Positions 34,080 to 46,374 of a stretch of 64,000 bases of DNA are shown one piece after another (position 1 is the stretch's first letter; every line of letters starts with the position of its first letter). The DNA is from Budorcas taxicolor (Eukaryota; Chordata; Mammalia; Artiodactyla; Bovidae), in the NCBI RefSeq assembly GCF_023091745.1, contig NC_068920.1, forward strand, positions 8,390,932 to 8,454,931. Direction: 5' to 3'. The position numbers and the translations under genes were made by a program. Below the pieces are notes generated by a model. It ran no database searches. It was not told where the DNA came from and saw only the letters and a list, made by a program, of their open reading frames with translations.

Positions 34080-34500
34080 AAGATTCTCAGTATTTGTCAT
34101 CTGGCAATGGCCTTCTAAGAGATCTCCCCATCTTCACTCTCACTTGCTAAAATGGTATCTTCCATAAAGCCCTCAAGATGCTCATTTTAAAATCCAAAAC
34201 CTGCAAAGGGTCCCCAAGTTCTCTGAGGAGCCGGCACTTCCTGGCATGGCATATGAAGACGCCTCTAAGCTGCCCGGCCCCCCTTGCACTGGTGTCTCTA
34301 AGCTGCCCGGCCCCCCCTTGCACTGGTGTCTCGCCTCTCTTTTCTTTGCATTCCTTGTTGTCACCTTGCTAAACCTCCTCAGATCCCCAGCGTGCCACTG
34401 TCTCTCTTGTCAACATGACTTTTTGTCTATAATACCCTCTTTCAGACTGTCCTTCACCCAGGCTTCATCATCTGGCTGACGGCTACCAGGATGCAACTTG
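34080..34500 (+). mobile_element. L2 LINE fragments
   Basis: Weak L2-like 3' sequence (ctgcaaagggtccccaagtt, then actgtccttcacccaggctt). Diverged, with a local tandem duplication at 34,264-34,331. Confidence 0.45.
34264..34331 (+). repeat. 33/34-bp tandem duplication
   Basis: The segment beginning tctaagctgcccggcccccc and ending actggtg occurs twice head to tail (starts 34,264 and 34,297). The second copy has one extra C in its homopolymer. Confidence 0.9.
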
Positions 34501-34539
34501 GATGGGCCACTCTTGAGCTGGGCAGGCTTGAGGCAGGAT

Positions 34540-34700
34540 GAGCTGTTTGCTCAGCCTCTTGTCTGTAAGAAGGGAAAGCAATGCCAGCCTTTCTGCACGG
34601 CTAGGTTGAGCTAGAAATAGTAAATGCAAGGGTCTGGTGGTGAAAAAGCAGCACACGTAACTCAGGCTGCGGCGGAAGAAATCTAAGTGCTTTACGCATA
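34540..34700 (+). mobile_element. MIR fragment
   Basis: The run ctcagcctcttgtctgtaag, then aagggaaagcaatgccagcc, fits the 3' half of a MIR in forward orientation. Diverged. Confidence 0.5.
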
Positions 34701-34719
34701 TTAGCTCCTGTATTATTCC

Positions 34720-35009
34720 CACACTCAGTTCAGGAGTCACCTCCTCCATGTAGCCTTTCTTGAGTTCTCAAAACTTGATGAGATGTCTTTGCTGATCATT
34801 TTCTATTTGTCCCCTGAATCCATTCTCACCCTTCTCTGTCCTGCAAAGCCCTGGGAGAGTACACATGTGGAGAAGTCACGGGCTCCTTGGCCGGCCTCCA
34901 GGTTGCTTTTTTTAAGCGAGATCACAGAGCTGTTGGAGAGAGCGGCTAGGGTGCCTTTCCCCACGGCCTCCCTGACAGTCACGGCTCTGCCGTGGCTGCC
35001 TCCTTCCCT
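34720..35009 (+). mobile_element. L2 LINE fragment and flank
   Basis: The run gtcacctcctccatgtagcc, then tttcttgagttctc, resembles the L2 3' UTR in forward orientation. The right part is unassigned. Confidence 0.5.
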
Positions 35010-35390
35010 ATTAGTTTGCTGGAACTGCTGCCATATCGAAGCACCACAGCCTGGACAGGCAACAACTGTCATTTCTTCTAAGAGCAGGACATCCACGTCC
35101 CACAGTTCTGCAAGCCAGAAGTCCAAGGCAAAGGCGTCAGCTGGGCTGGTGCCTTCTGCGTCCTCTCCTTGGCCAAGTTCTCCCTGTGTCCTCCCCAAGA
35201 AGTACGTCCCTCTGCATGTCTGTGTCCTGGTCGCCCCTTCTTATGAGGACACCAGGCATGACTGACCCTCCCACAGGACCTCATTCTACCTTAATCACCT
35301 TTGTACAGACCCTCTCTCCAAACACAGTCACATTCTGAGGAGCTGGGTTGACTTCGACATACAGCTGGGGAGCACGACCCAGCCCACAGC
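35010..35390 (-). mobile_element. MLT1-type LTR
   Basis: Reverse MaLR/MLT1 sequence: attagtttgctggaactgct, then cacagttctgcaagccagaa, then ttatgaggacaccaggcatg, then cacagtcacattctgaggag. The two opposing open frames of 160 and 131 residues across 34,783-35,265 are composition artefacts over L2 and LTR sequence. Confidence 0.7.
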
Positions 35391-36200
35391 ACCTCCCCGC
35401 CTCAGCCCTAGTCAGGTGTCCTGGCGTCGCGGCTCCAGCCTCCAGTGGGCTTCTGGCGGCCTCCCTTTCAGGCGCAGGTGTGGCAGCGGCGCCCCCATGC
35501 TCCCCCCTGCTGCCAGCATCTGCTGTGGCCCTCAGCCTGGGTACACTGTCACGAGACAATTCCTCACTGTGGCCTTATGAGCTAGCCAACTGCATTCCAT
35601 TTCCTGCTGGGACGCTGATGTGGTGCTACTCTGGGACTTCCCTCGCCTACCCTCAGCACTTACGTTACAGTATGGCAAGTGTTGACCCCCTGTCCGTGTT
35701 CCCTTTGGAACTGCAAGTTCCTCGGGGATAAAAACCATTCCTTTTAAATTTTGTACCTTTGGGTCTGTACAGTAGGTGATCAAAGTCTGCTGTGCAGTTT
35801 AACCACTGGCTGATGCTCCCTGCTGACTTTCCCTTATACCCTCTTGCAGTCTCACTTCTTTAGAACACTAGTACATCACCCCAGGCTACAGAAACAGCTT
35901 CTGAATGGATCTCACCCTTTCCCATCTCTTCCTCCATCAGTGCTGAGGACAGGCTAATCTTCCTAATCAGTGATGCTCAGTGGTGTCTATACTGTCCTAA
36001 CCTACTCTGCCCATCACCACCAGCCGCCTTGCAACCCAGAAAAAACTTCTACTGCCAACTTCGGCTGCTGCTCACGAACCTCTTTCCACCTGAAGCAGTT
36101 GCCTTCCTTGCCTTCAGCTTGAATCTCACCCAGCCTTCTAGGGTGGATGTTCAGGACATCACTGTATCATAAGTACTGGCCCCAAACTAGATGAGCTTGG
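35391..36200 (+). mobile_element. L2 LINE fragments and unassigned sequence
   Basis: L2-like 3' end at about 35,625-35,790 (ggaactgcaagttcctcggg, then gtacagtaggtgatcaaagt). A further L2-like stretch at about 35,990-36,170 has cctgaagcagttgccttcct. The 35,391-35,600 part is GC-rich and unassigned. Confidence 0.5.
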
Positions 36201-36834
36201 ACTGGGAGCAGGGCTGAAGGGCTAGGCTGTGGTGAGTTGCCCTTCTGGTCACTGGTTAGGGGGAAGGTGTGTGAGTATCTGAGGACGGGCTGGATAACAA
36301 GGGAAAGCCTGAGACAGTAGGTGTATTCTGCTACTGCTTATCTGTGTGGCCCTAAGAAACCACTGTTCATTTTGGTGCCTCAGTTGTCCAGCAGCTTAGA
36401 CTACAATCTGACGGTCTCCAAAGGCCCTTCAAGTTCTGCAATTCGATTTTCTTCAATATACACCAGATTTGATTTGCTGATTTAGCTCATGATAAACTTC
36501 TGTCTCTTAAGGCCACATTTCCCTCAAGAAAAAGGAAAAGAGCTTTCTCTTCACAGGCTGAATGTTTCCCAAACCTGTATGTTGTATGCCGCTTTTATTT
36601 ATCCGCAGTTTCTATAAGTCCAGTCTTGTCTTGAGAATGGTACCTGTCAGTTTTGGCTCATAAGCAAGAGCAGTCTAGGGCTGCCCTTGTTATGTCCAGT
36701 CCTGAGGGAAACACATCATTCCATACGTTCCAACACTGTTGAAAATAATATTTTATGAACTGAGAGTTTCTGAATGTGGCAATAAGACAAGCCCTAAATA
36801 ACCAGAACCTCTGAGCTTGAAACGCACACAAGTG
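36201..36834. other. Unassigned sequence
   Basis: A weak MIR-like stretch is present near 36,330-36,420. No gene is seen before the minisatellite. Confidence 0.35.
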
Positions 36835-37282
36835 TATGTGTTTGATGAGAACTTGGACATGAATGTATGTGTTTGAAGAGAACGCGCACAAGAGTGCACC
36901 CACTTGAAGAGAACACGCACACGAGTGCACACGCTTGATGAGAACGCACACACGCGTGTACACGCTTGAAGAGAACGCGCACACGAGTGCACACGCTTGA
37001 AGAGAACGCGCACACGAGTGCACACGCTTGAAGAGAACGCGCCCACGAGTGCACATGCTTGACACGCTTGACGAGAACGCGCACACAAGTGTACACGCTT
37101 GAAGAGAACACGCACACGAGTGCACACGCTTGACGAGAACGCGCACACAAGTGTACACGCTTGAAGAGAACGCGCACACGAGTGCACACGCTTGACGAGA
37201 ACGCGCACACGAGTGCACACGCTTGACGAGAACGCGCACACAAGTGTACACGCTTGACACACTTGAAGAGAACGCGCACACA
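36835..37282 (+). repeat. 31-bp minisatellite, about 14 copies
   Basis: The unit is gcttgaagagaacgcgcaca followed by cgagtgcacac. Starts at 36,964, 36,995 and 37,026 show the exact 31-bp period, and the outer left copies are diverged. Two main variants alternate: gaagagaac with cgagtgcac, and gacgagaac with aagtgtac. A truncated 8-9 bp unit (gcttgacac) occurs twice, near 37,050 and 37,252, about 200 bp apart and bounding six full units. Because 31 is 3n+1 and the minus strand lacks stops, all three minus frames stay open for 173-215 codons across the array. This looks like a repeat artefact rather than a gene. Confidence 0.95.
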
Positions 37283-38804
37283 AGAAATGGGAAACGGAAG
37301 GACACATACTTTCACAGAAAAGAAGAGTCAGCTGAGGCAGTTCTGAGCACCTCCTCTAATCTCCTAAAAGCAAGCTTTACAAGCTCAGAGTATATCACGT
37401 TACATGGAAATCATTTATGTATTAAGTCCCTATTTCCAAATAACTTATGAATGAATGTGAATTAAGGATGGGAACAGTTTTGTTTTTATTTCTGTATCCT
37501 CAGCTTCTGGCACAATATGTAGAACACAGTAGGTTTCCAACAAATGTTAGTCGAATGAATGAACATGCACCTCAGAGCCTGGAAACGGGGCCGCAGAGGA
37601 CACGTAAGACGGTGCTACCTGCAGAGCAGTGACTGGGCTGAGGACAGAGACCAAGCAGTGAGGGGCTTGAGAGGAGAAAGAAGATTATGAATTAAAACAC
37701 TTCTGTACCCAAACCTCCTGCTTTATGAAAATCTAACCACTTTTAGGAGTCTGTTTCCCTTGAAATAAATACTCATTCAAGCATTGCGATCTCTTCGATT
37801 TAATATTTTAAGGAAAATCTATTAGGCTTTCAGGGTTGCTCCGAGACAGTTTCTGTGGAAAATACTCAAATTGAACCTAACACAACTATTGATTTGTTTC
37901 GGGAAAGATCAATATGTATTTTTCTTCAGGGAGAAATACCACCATCGACTTTTCTTTAACCAATACTTCCCTTCTGGCAAGTGCCAGCTGCCAATGACGA
38001 GGGCAGAGGAGAGACCAGTGCCTGCTGGAAGCCGCCAGACCCACCCTGTAGTGGAGGAAGCAGGGCTCCTTTCCAATGTGGCACACCTGGAGCCATCTGT
38101 AAACAATTTAAACCAATTGCTTAAACAACAATTAAGTACTGTCTCTCATTTAAAGCCAATGTATATTTTCCCAAACATACCACAGATCAAGGGTCACCAG
38201 CTGTCCTGCGGCCAAGGAGTAAAGGGTTCCCAGGACGCAGGACATTCTATTCCAGAAAGAAGGGGACCCTGGGCAAACTGGACAAAAGGGTCCACTCATG
38301 AAAGACACTCTATCCTGAGTACAAGGACCAAACTTCTCCTCTTCTTTATCTAACAACTAAACATTTTATAAATAAGAAAATGTTTAAAACTAAAAGGAAC
38401 AGAAAATGACTGATACAAACTAAAACCAAGTATTTCTTCAGAAACTAGGTAAAGAGGGCTAAGGGATTATCACCTCCACTCTGCGAAACTATGCAATAAC
38501 TAAGCACAGTCTGCCCACCACGGAGGAGGCACCTCACCTCTGAGCCCGTCACAGTCAGCTGTGCGACTGGTGATCAGAACAACACTTGTACTGACTCTGA
38601 AGTCCTAGAGCTGCTATTACTCAAGGAAAAAACCACACACGTACCTTTATAACAGAAAGAACCTTCATGCGCGGCTTGAATAAAACAACCACAAAGCAGA
38701 GGCCTTCCTGCCCCACTGGCTTGGCTGTTCTGACTGCAAGGAAAACAGTGAGATTTTAAAAGCAAAAGTTCACCTTATATTGTGCATTTTCATGATGTTC
38801 AACA
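37283..38804. other. Unassigned sequence with an L2 3' end
   Basis: An L2 3' end lies at about 37,465-37,565 (atttctgtatcctcagcttc, then gaacacagtaggtttccaac). A 160-residue plus frame at 37,871-38,353 has no recognisable domain; its last third overlaps diverged repeat-like sequence (ggtcaccagctgtcctgcgg), so I do not call it a gene. Confidence 0.4.
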
Positions 38805-38935
38805 GTTTGCAATAGCCTGTAATGAAACATAATCTGAATTTTTGTGTGTGTATATATATATATAACTGAATCACTTTGTTGTACACGTGAAACCAAAACA
38901 TTGTTGTAAATTCTATACTTCAAAAAACTGGACAT
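38805..38935 (+). mobile_element. L1 3'-end fragment with TG/TA microsatellite
   Basis: The run gtaatgaaacataatctgaa, a tgtgtgtgtatatatatata tract at 38,843-38,864, then taactgaatcactttgttgt and acacgtgaaacc match the 3' end of artiodactyl L1 elements. Confidence 0.7.
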
Positions 38936-41894
38936 GTTTTTGAAAGTACTGCATTGAGGAAAGATGTCCACAGATCACACTGTCTTAGGATCAGTTATCT
39001 GTGTCTCTAACAGACAGCGCACTTATCCTCGGTTTGCTCCACAGACTGTGATAAGCGGGAGGGGACTGCCATTTAAAAGTCACAAAGTTTTCTCTGTTTA
39101 GAGACAGAGATCTCATATCCCCTTCAAAACTGTGCCTTTGATAGAGTTAAAGCACCATCGTGGACGCTTTAAAAACAAAAGTGGTAAAATAAGCACCCCC
39201 TTGTACTTTGGAGCAGAATGGGAGAGAAACGGACGTCAATACAAAGTCAAGTGCAAGTGTTTTTAGATGGAGAGCTGCTCCAGCCTGTACAGTGTGCACG
39301 CTGTGTGTTGGTGAACCAGGGCATGCGTGGCCACAGGCCCCCTGCCCCCGTTCAGGGGTTACTGGATGTGAGAGAAATACACCCTCACTTCCTGTTAACT
39401 GAGCACGGCCCGTTCTGCAGTAACCCTACCCTCCCTGCAGCAGCTGCTCCTGTGCTAGCGGCTGTGCCTGCCATCCGGAGTGGACGCGCTGCACAGAGAG
39501 GGCGCGCGGGTCTGGCAGGGCTGGCAGAGTGCAGGAGACAGCACTGGGAGGCGGCTTTGAACGGCAGCACGCCGCGCTGACAGAACCCGTCCTGTCTGGG
39601 TGGAGGCAGGCAGCCTCCTGCAGACCAAGAGGTGGTCAGCGAGAAGTCACCAGTGCCTTGTTGTGGGTAAGAAAACGATCCCGGTCTGTCATCTAACCCG
39701 AGGAGCGCTGTACGTATAATGGTCTTTCCGTAACACACAGGGCTTTAAAGATGAATGACTAATCAAAATACTGACAAATATTAATAAACTGTCAACAGAG
39801 TGTTGAACAGTGACACCATTATGTAATATGAAATGGACTTCCCCCTCACAATAAGTGAAATTTCTCTTGGGACATTCCATCCTCTGAGGAAACCCCCTTC
39901 TCCCTCCAGCCCCCTACCCAGACACCTTTTAATGTCTTCAGATCCATTCAATTTCTGTTTCACATAAAAGGGGAAGAAAACAAACAAACAGAACTGACCA
40001 ACACGAGCTCTTCAGTAGGGAAGAGCTGCAGAGTAACATTTAGCAGATGGGGGGCAGTTTCTCTGAAGGGGAGCAGCGTTTTCCTTCTCTCTATCGCTTT
40101 GGGCTGCCCCAGGCCCCAAAGGCATTTGAAGAAGCAGAAGTGTGCCTCCAAGAGGGCAGCTGGATGCGTAGGTGTGGTAAATGCAGACCAACGGGACCCT
40201 CTGACTCGGGACACTCAGGGAATATCCCTCTCCACTGGATCGCAGTCATGTGGCCACTCTGAATAGGATTTCATGAGGGTTCGGAGATCATGAAAATAGA
40301 ACTGCAGAGAGTGCAGCTGTCTGTGTGCCCAGATGAGCTAGCGTGAGAAGCAAGGCCCAAGCTGTCAAACATGGGTGAAAAAGACAATTATTCGACTAAT
40401 CTAAAAAGACACTCGTTGTTCAGATTTTGTCAGATACTTTGGGCTGGGACCATCAACTGTGAAGACTTTTTTGGTTTTTTCACCATGGAAAGTTTTGAAG
40501 GACCTGTTTGTTGTCTCAGGTAGACCATCCAGATAGAAGGAAATGCAAACCATCCCAGGCAAAAAAAAAAAAAAAAAGGAACCACAGCCAACCGGCAAGA
40601 TGATGTTCATAAATCAGGAATGCTTCCTAACCAACGCTCAGAGAACAAAGGATGTCAAGGGCAGAACTGCAGACTGTACTGGGCTCTGCCGACCACAGCT
40701 ATGGCTGCAGATCGGGAGGAAGACCACAGAACTCTTAAGACACTGCGGGAAATGCCTCCCCCTCCCTTCATCTCCTCCTTCGCCTTCCCACTTCTGTCTC
40801 TTTCTCTCCAGTAGACACAGCATCGATTTCAAGAGGACTTCAGTCACTCCCAGATCACAGCCATCCCACTTGGAAACCCGCTGCTGTAGGGAAGCCGCGC
40901 CAGGCAGACTCAGCATTGGCAGAGGGGCTGGCGAGTCAAGGGATGAGTTACTTGTGAGCCTCACGGCTGGGTGACTGCAACAGCCTCTCAGTCACATTTT
41001 CTCTCCTTAGTCAACAAACATCTAAAAGCTTCCCCACACAGCAGGGCTTATTTCAGGAGTTGGACACTGAGACTGAGGACTGCTCCCGTGAAGCGTGCAA
41101 TTTTGGAAACCTAGTACTACCTATACACAGACACACGTGCTATGACCACCGGCTGACAACACCATCAGCTTCCTCCAGCGTTAGGGACCTGGGCTCTGTC
41201 TTACTCCCCCTTGCCCGATGCTCTGCTCTATAATCTGCCGAACAGCTGGCCGTCCTCTGCCAACTCCGTCGGGGACTCCATGTGTCAACAGGCTCCCAAC
41301 TGCATGCATGCCAGGGGCCCCCCATTTACCTCTCCCAGGCTCTCTCGCACATCTCTCTGCCCTGCTCACCTGCCTGGGTGTTCATTCCTCTTGCTGTCTT
41401 CCCCTGACACCACCCTCTTCAGAAGTCAGTGCTCTGAGATCTGAGGTCTCCAAACTTCTTAAGTGGAAGGAGGAAACCAAGCTCATATTCAGGAGAGTGT
41501 GTGGAGGGCTGGAAATCAGTGGCCTTTTAAAGGCTGAGGTCATTGAAGGGCCCATCCTCATGGTCAAGCAGTGAACTGGATGCCCACTCTCTTTCTAGAC
41601 AGTTGGAGAAGCAGAGAAAATGTTTTGTATTTTTGCTTCAGTAGTTATAGACTCCACTTCCTTTTACTTCTGTCCACAATTCATTAGGTTCCGGCTTTTA
41701 AATAAAAAACTCTCAGTCATATTTGGCTAATTAGCTTTTCATTTTAACTTCTTCTTAATTTGCTCTAATCTGACAATGTGGCCTGAGGCTTCTGCAGAGG
41801 ACTGACATCATCTATTAGTGTGTATTTAAGTGGTTATCAGTGGGAGAGACAGATGGAAAGAGATACCGATAAAGACATTTCATCCCTAAAAGAT
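38936..41894. other. Unassigned sequence
   Basis: No gene recognised. Open frames at 39,208-39,738, 40,543-40,974 and 41,140-41,574 occur on both strands and lack domains. An A17 homopolymer lies at 40,561-40,577. Confidence 0.35.
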
Positions 41895-42125
41895 ATCCCT
41901 GTAACCCCACTGCACAGAGGGTAGTGGCAGGAGGTGCACCTGCTCTCTGGGGCTGGAGGCCCTTCCGGCAATCCTCTGGGGGAGGGGGCCCCTGGCACAC
42001 AGGAGTAGAGGCCAGGGGCACTGCTGAGCATCGCACTGCACACAGGACAACCCCACAAGAAAAAAAAGATGCAGCCCCAAATGTCAGCAGTGCCGAGGCT
42101 GAGACACTCTGGACCACAGTACATT
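41895..42125 (+). mobile_element. MER20 (hAT-type) DNA transposon
   Basis: The MER20 3' half is readable: gagtagaggccaggggcact, then gctgagcatcgcactgcaca, then ccccaaatgtcagcagtgcc, then gaggctgagacactctgg, which holds the terminal inverted repeat. A non-autonomous fossil. Confidence 0.75.
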
Positions 42126-42866
42126 AAAAAAGCCAGGGAACATTACTTAACTACTTCCCGCTCGCGCCAAGGTTTATCTCAATTCTCTGAACTGTCAGTA
42201 ACACCCCAAAGGGCTCGGCTGCCTCTAATGGCTGAACTTCTGCTTGTGGTCTTTTACCCACTCCCACCTTAAAGTTCAAAGTTATTGCTCACTGAACTCA
42301 CCACTAACTGGTTATCCTTAACCACATGTGCATGGTTCTGGTTGGCCCACATGACTAGTAACCGTTCCACATTACGCACACATGAAACCTTCGTTGGGGA
42401 GTTGCTGCCAAAATCTGTGATGCTGGCTGTGCTGACAGACACGGAAATAGCAGGAAGATAAGTAAAAGCAAAAATCTTGTGTGGCATGAAATTCCACTAG
42501 GCTTATGATGCCTTAACAATTTATTAGAGAACACAAAGGAACAAATTCTACCTTAAATGTGACAAAAGTCAGCTTCTTCTAGGCGTCTTTGTCTTTCCCT
42601 TCTTTCCATTATCAGGGGCTCTAAGGAATGAGGAGGAAGACAGGAAGGAGCCTGGAAATTGCATGACACCAGCTCAGCTTGAGAGCTGAACCTGAAAATC
42701 TCTGGTCTACGAAAATGAAAAGAGAGAACCAGGACCTGTCAGAATGGGCCAGACTTTCTCTTTTCCTTTTCTTTAACTTGAACTGCAAGACAATGGCGAT
42801 TACTAGGTGGGGTCAGGTTCAAGGAGAAGGTGGATGCAGTATGGGAAGACTCATGGAAAACCTTCC
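42126..42866. other. Unassigned sequence
   Basis: No gene or named repeat is recognised. The 235-residue plus frame from 42,679 begins here but is carried by the microsatellite. Confidence 0.35.
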
Positions 42867-44302
42867 CCAACACACACACACTCACACACTCACACACACA
42901 CTCATGCACTCACACACTCACTCACATACACTCATACACTCACACACTAACACACACACTCACACACACACTCACATACACTCACACACACACTCACACT
43001 CATTCACTCACACACATACACACATACACTCATACACTCACACACATACACTCACACACACACTCACTCACATACACTCATACACTCACACACTCACACA
43101 CACTCACACACATACACTCACACACACTCACATACACTCACACACACTCACACACATTCACACACACACACAGACACACGCACTCACACACACTCACATA
43201 CACTCATACACACACATACACACACTCACACACTCATACACTCACACACACACATACACACACACACTCACACACACTCTCACATACATATACACACAGA
43301 CACACGCACTCACACACACACTCACACACTCACTTATACACTCACACACACATACACACACACTCACTCACATACACACACACTAACACTCACACACACA
43401 CATACACACACACACTCACTCACACACACACATATACACACACACACACTCACACACACACTCACACACACTCATGCACTCACACACTCACTCACATACA
43501 CTCATACACTCACACACTAACACACACACTCACACACACACTCACATACTCACACACACACACTCACTCATACATTCACTCACACACATACACACATACT
43601 CATACACTCACACACATACACACACACACTCACATACACACTCATACACCCACACACACTCACACACACATACACTCACACACACTCACATACACTCACA
43701 CACACATTCACACACACACTCACAGACACACGCACTCACACACACTCACATACACTCATACACACACACATACACACACTCACACACTCATACACTCACA
43801 CACACACATACACACACTCACACACACACTCTCACACATATACACACACAGACACACGCACTCACACACACACTCACACACTCACTTATACACTCATACA
43901 CACACATACACACACACTCACTCACATACACACACACTAACACTCACACACACACATACTCACACACTCACACACACATACACACACTCACTCACACACA
44001 CACATTCACACACTCACACACACATATACACACACACTCACAGATACACACGCACTCACACACTCACACTCATACACTCATACACACACACTCACATACA
44101 CACACACACTCATACACTCACATACACACACACTAACACACACACACATGCACACTCACACAAACACACACACACTCTCACTCACACACACACTCACTCA
44201 CATACACTCACACTCATACACACACACACACACACACTCACAGACTAACACACACTCTCACTCACACACACACACACACTCACACACACACTCACACACA
44301 CT
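42867..44302 (+). repeat. CA/TCA complex microsatellite, about 1.4 kb
   Basis: An uninterrupted mixture of (CA)n with cactca, cataca and cactaa variants. A higher-order duplication is visible. Landmark catgcactcacacactc recurs at 42,903 and 43,473; gacacacgcact at 43,173/43,725 and 43,299/43,851; cacttata at 43,331/43,883. The offsets are about 552-570 bp, so two large copies and a partial third make up the array. Long plus-strand His/Thr-rich frames (up to 472 codons) exist because this vocabulary lacks stop codons; they are not gene candidates. Confidence 0.97.
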
Positions 44303-45159
44303 GTCTGCCTCTTCTGACTTCTGATGCTAATACTGTCACCTTTTCTTACTTAACCAAAAATCAGAATTTGAAATGCGCTCTGGGCATATGAGTCTTGTAG
44401 GCCATACTGAATGTAGGCCAGAGTGCCACTTCTGACGGTTAGGAGGCAGCCAGAGCTGGTTCTGAGCTTAAGAAAGATTGTTAAGCACCTGATCTGAGCT
44501 AGAAAAATAAATTTATGAGAAATAAGAGAAAGAAACTGTTCCAAGTGAATGGCAGAAGAAAAAGTGGGTGTGGACCTGTCATTTATGGGCAAAACACTGA
44601 CTTATGAATTGTGATTTCACAAGTTCATCTGACTACTAGAAGCAACAACAGCACAGCAGAGAAGGAAAATAAACGTCACTCATTGATTTCGGGGTAGGAT
44701 CTTTGTAAATTTTCAGGAGGGGAAAAAAAAAAATAACAGTTCAGAAAAGTTGATCATCTTGCCCAACAGCACTCTGAGATTTAGGATCAGAGGTTGGTCT
44801 TGGGATTCCCCAGGCAGTCCAGTAACCATGCTGTGCTGTCTACACAAGAACGGTGCAGAGTAGAGGAGGAGCTGCCCAGGTGATTAGGAGGTCAGAGGGA
44901 AAAGAGGGTGTCAAGGCAGGAGGGAAGGAGCACTCCAGAAGCAAAGGGCAGGGAGGGTGCTGTCTGGTCTGGATGCCATCCTGCCCACGGGGGCCATGGT
45001 CGCAGCACGCGGAGGGGGCGCTTCCTGCACATGGGGCTCTGGCGCCCGCTGTGGCCCAGAAGACATCGACAAGGAGGGAGATGACTACGATGGGGTCTGC
45101 AGGCTCTTTTCAAAGTGTCAGCATTCCTCAGAATGACACAACTGCCCTCTGGAACGTGT
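44303..45159. other. Unassigned sequence with a MIR-like piece
   Basis: A diverged reverse MIR is plausible at 44,755-44,850 (atcttgcccaacagcactct, then ccatgctgtgctgtc). No gene seen. Confidence 0.4.
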
Positions 45160-45760
45160 TACCTTATTCAACAAGCATTTACTGAGCACCTGTTTTGTGC
45201 CAGGGACTGTTCCTGGCCATATGAATAAAACAGACCCTTAAAAGACAGGCCCTTTTCCTCTGGAGGGTCTTCTAGTGAGATATAGGAAAAGGAGCAAATA
45301 AATATGAGAATGTCTGATCATGTTAAGTGCTATGAAGAAAACTGCACAGGGTAATATGAGAGGGACTGGAGGATCTCCTTTGGACGGGGTGGTTAGGAAA
45401 ACCTCTTTAAGGAGGCGGCATTTGAGCTGAGCCCTCGAAGAGAAGAGCCAGTGACAGGTGAGACAGCTGGTTAGAGAGCACAGCCCATGCGAAGGCTCAA
45501 GGACAAGGTCAAGTGATCATGAGACCAAGGGTGGCAGGTTCAAGGAAACACAGAGAGTCCCTGTGGCTGTGACTCTGGGAGGGAGGAGGAGCAGATGAAA
45601 TGAGGTCATTGGGGTGAGCTCAGCCATACCAGAGGGATGCATCTGTCCATTTAACAATTATCAAGCATCCACTAGGTGCAGGGCATTGCTGAGGATATAA
45701 AAAGGAAAGATGAAACCCCTGGTTCGAGGGTTCTGTCTGCAGGGAAGAAGTCAGGAGTTT
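45160..45760 (+). mobile_element. Ancient mammalian interspersed repeat
   Basis: The run ttattcaacaagcatttact, then gagcacctgttttgtgccag, then tgttaagtgctatgaagaaa, then aggcggcatttgagctgagc, is a familiar old mammalian repeat pattern. I cannot name its family safely. A second similar start (cacttgttat-like; tcaagcatccactaggtgca) occurs near 45,660. Confidence 0.55.
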
Positions 45761-46349
45761 AGCAGGCGTGCAGAATACTTACACAGTTGTGTTAGAGAGT
45801 ATTCCACTCCAGGCAGAAACACGATGTGGACATGATCGTGGTGCTTAGCAAGGGAAGGGGCTTTCCAGAAGCACTTGAATCAACACACCCATGCACCTAC
45901 ACGAGCCAGTTTATAATCTGAAGGAGGGAACGCACTAGCCGTCCAAAGTCACGGTATGAGGTCTCGAATCCGGACATCTGCTCCGCTGGGGTCGGGAGGT
46001 GAGGTCATCCCAGAGATGAGTCACCGAGCCCACCTTTCGCCACCGGGTGAGCCTTCTCGGTCTTCGTGGGTGGGGCAGGGCCGTAGGAATCCCCCCACCC
46101 GGCCTAAATCGGGCGCACTCAGAAAACCCAGACAGGGGAGCTGCCAAGCCCAAGGCTCTGATTAGCACCTGATTCACCCAGGCAGTCAAGGCTGGGCGGC
46201 GACTGCTGGTAACAGGCCCCCAGTCTCCCCGGGGAAAGGCCTGCGGGAGTTTTGGTGACCGGGATCCCAGGGGAGCCTCCGTGACACCCCCCACCGGGTA
46301 GGGGCGCGCCTGCGTGACCACCGGCCCCGCCCAGACTCAGAACGCGCGC

Positions 46350-46374
46350 GGCGGCGGCGGCGGCGGCGGCGGCG
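46350..46374 (+). repeat. GCG trinucleotide repeat, 8 units
   Basis: Eight consecutive gcg triplets at 46,351-46,374, preceded by alternating cg. The tract lies about 430 bp upstream of the coding start, within the CpG island, in the likely promoter or 5' UTR. Confidence 0.95.

Noticed and set aside
34783..35265. Opposing frames of 160 and 131 codons
   Set aside because: They overlap on opposite strands across L2 and MLT1-type LTR sequence.
36658..37315. Three overlapping Cys/Val-rich minus-strand frames of 173-215 codons
   Set aside because: All come from the 31-bp minisatellite read in three phases; simultaneous openness in every frame is a property of the repeat.
37871..38353. 160-codon plus frame as a gene
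   Set aside because: No recognisable domain, no splice or promoter context, and repeat-like sequence in its last third.
42679..44248. Long plus-strand frames of 235, 472 and 220 codons rich in His, Thr, Ser and Leu
   Set aside because: They are carried entirely by the CA/TCA microsatellite, which lacks stop codons; there is no domain or codon bias.
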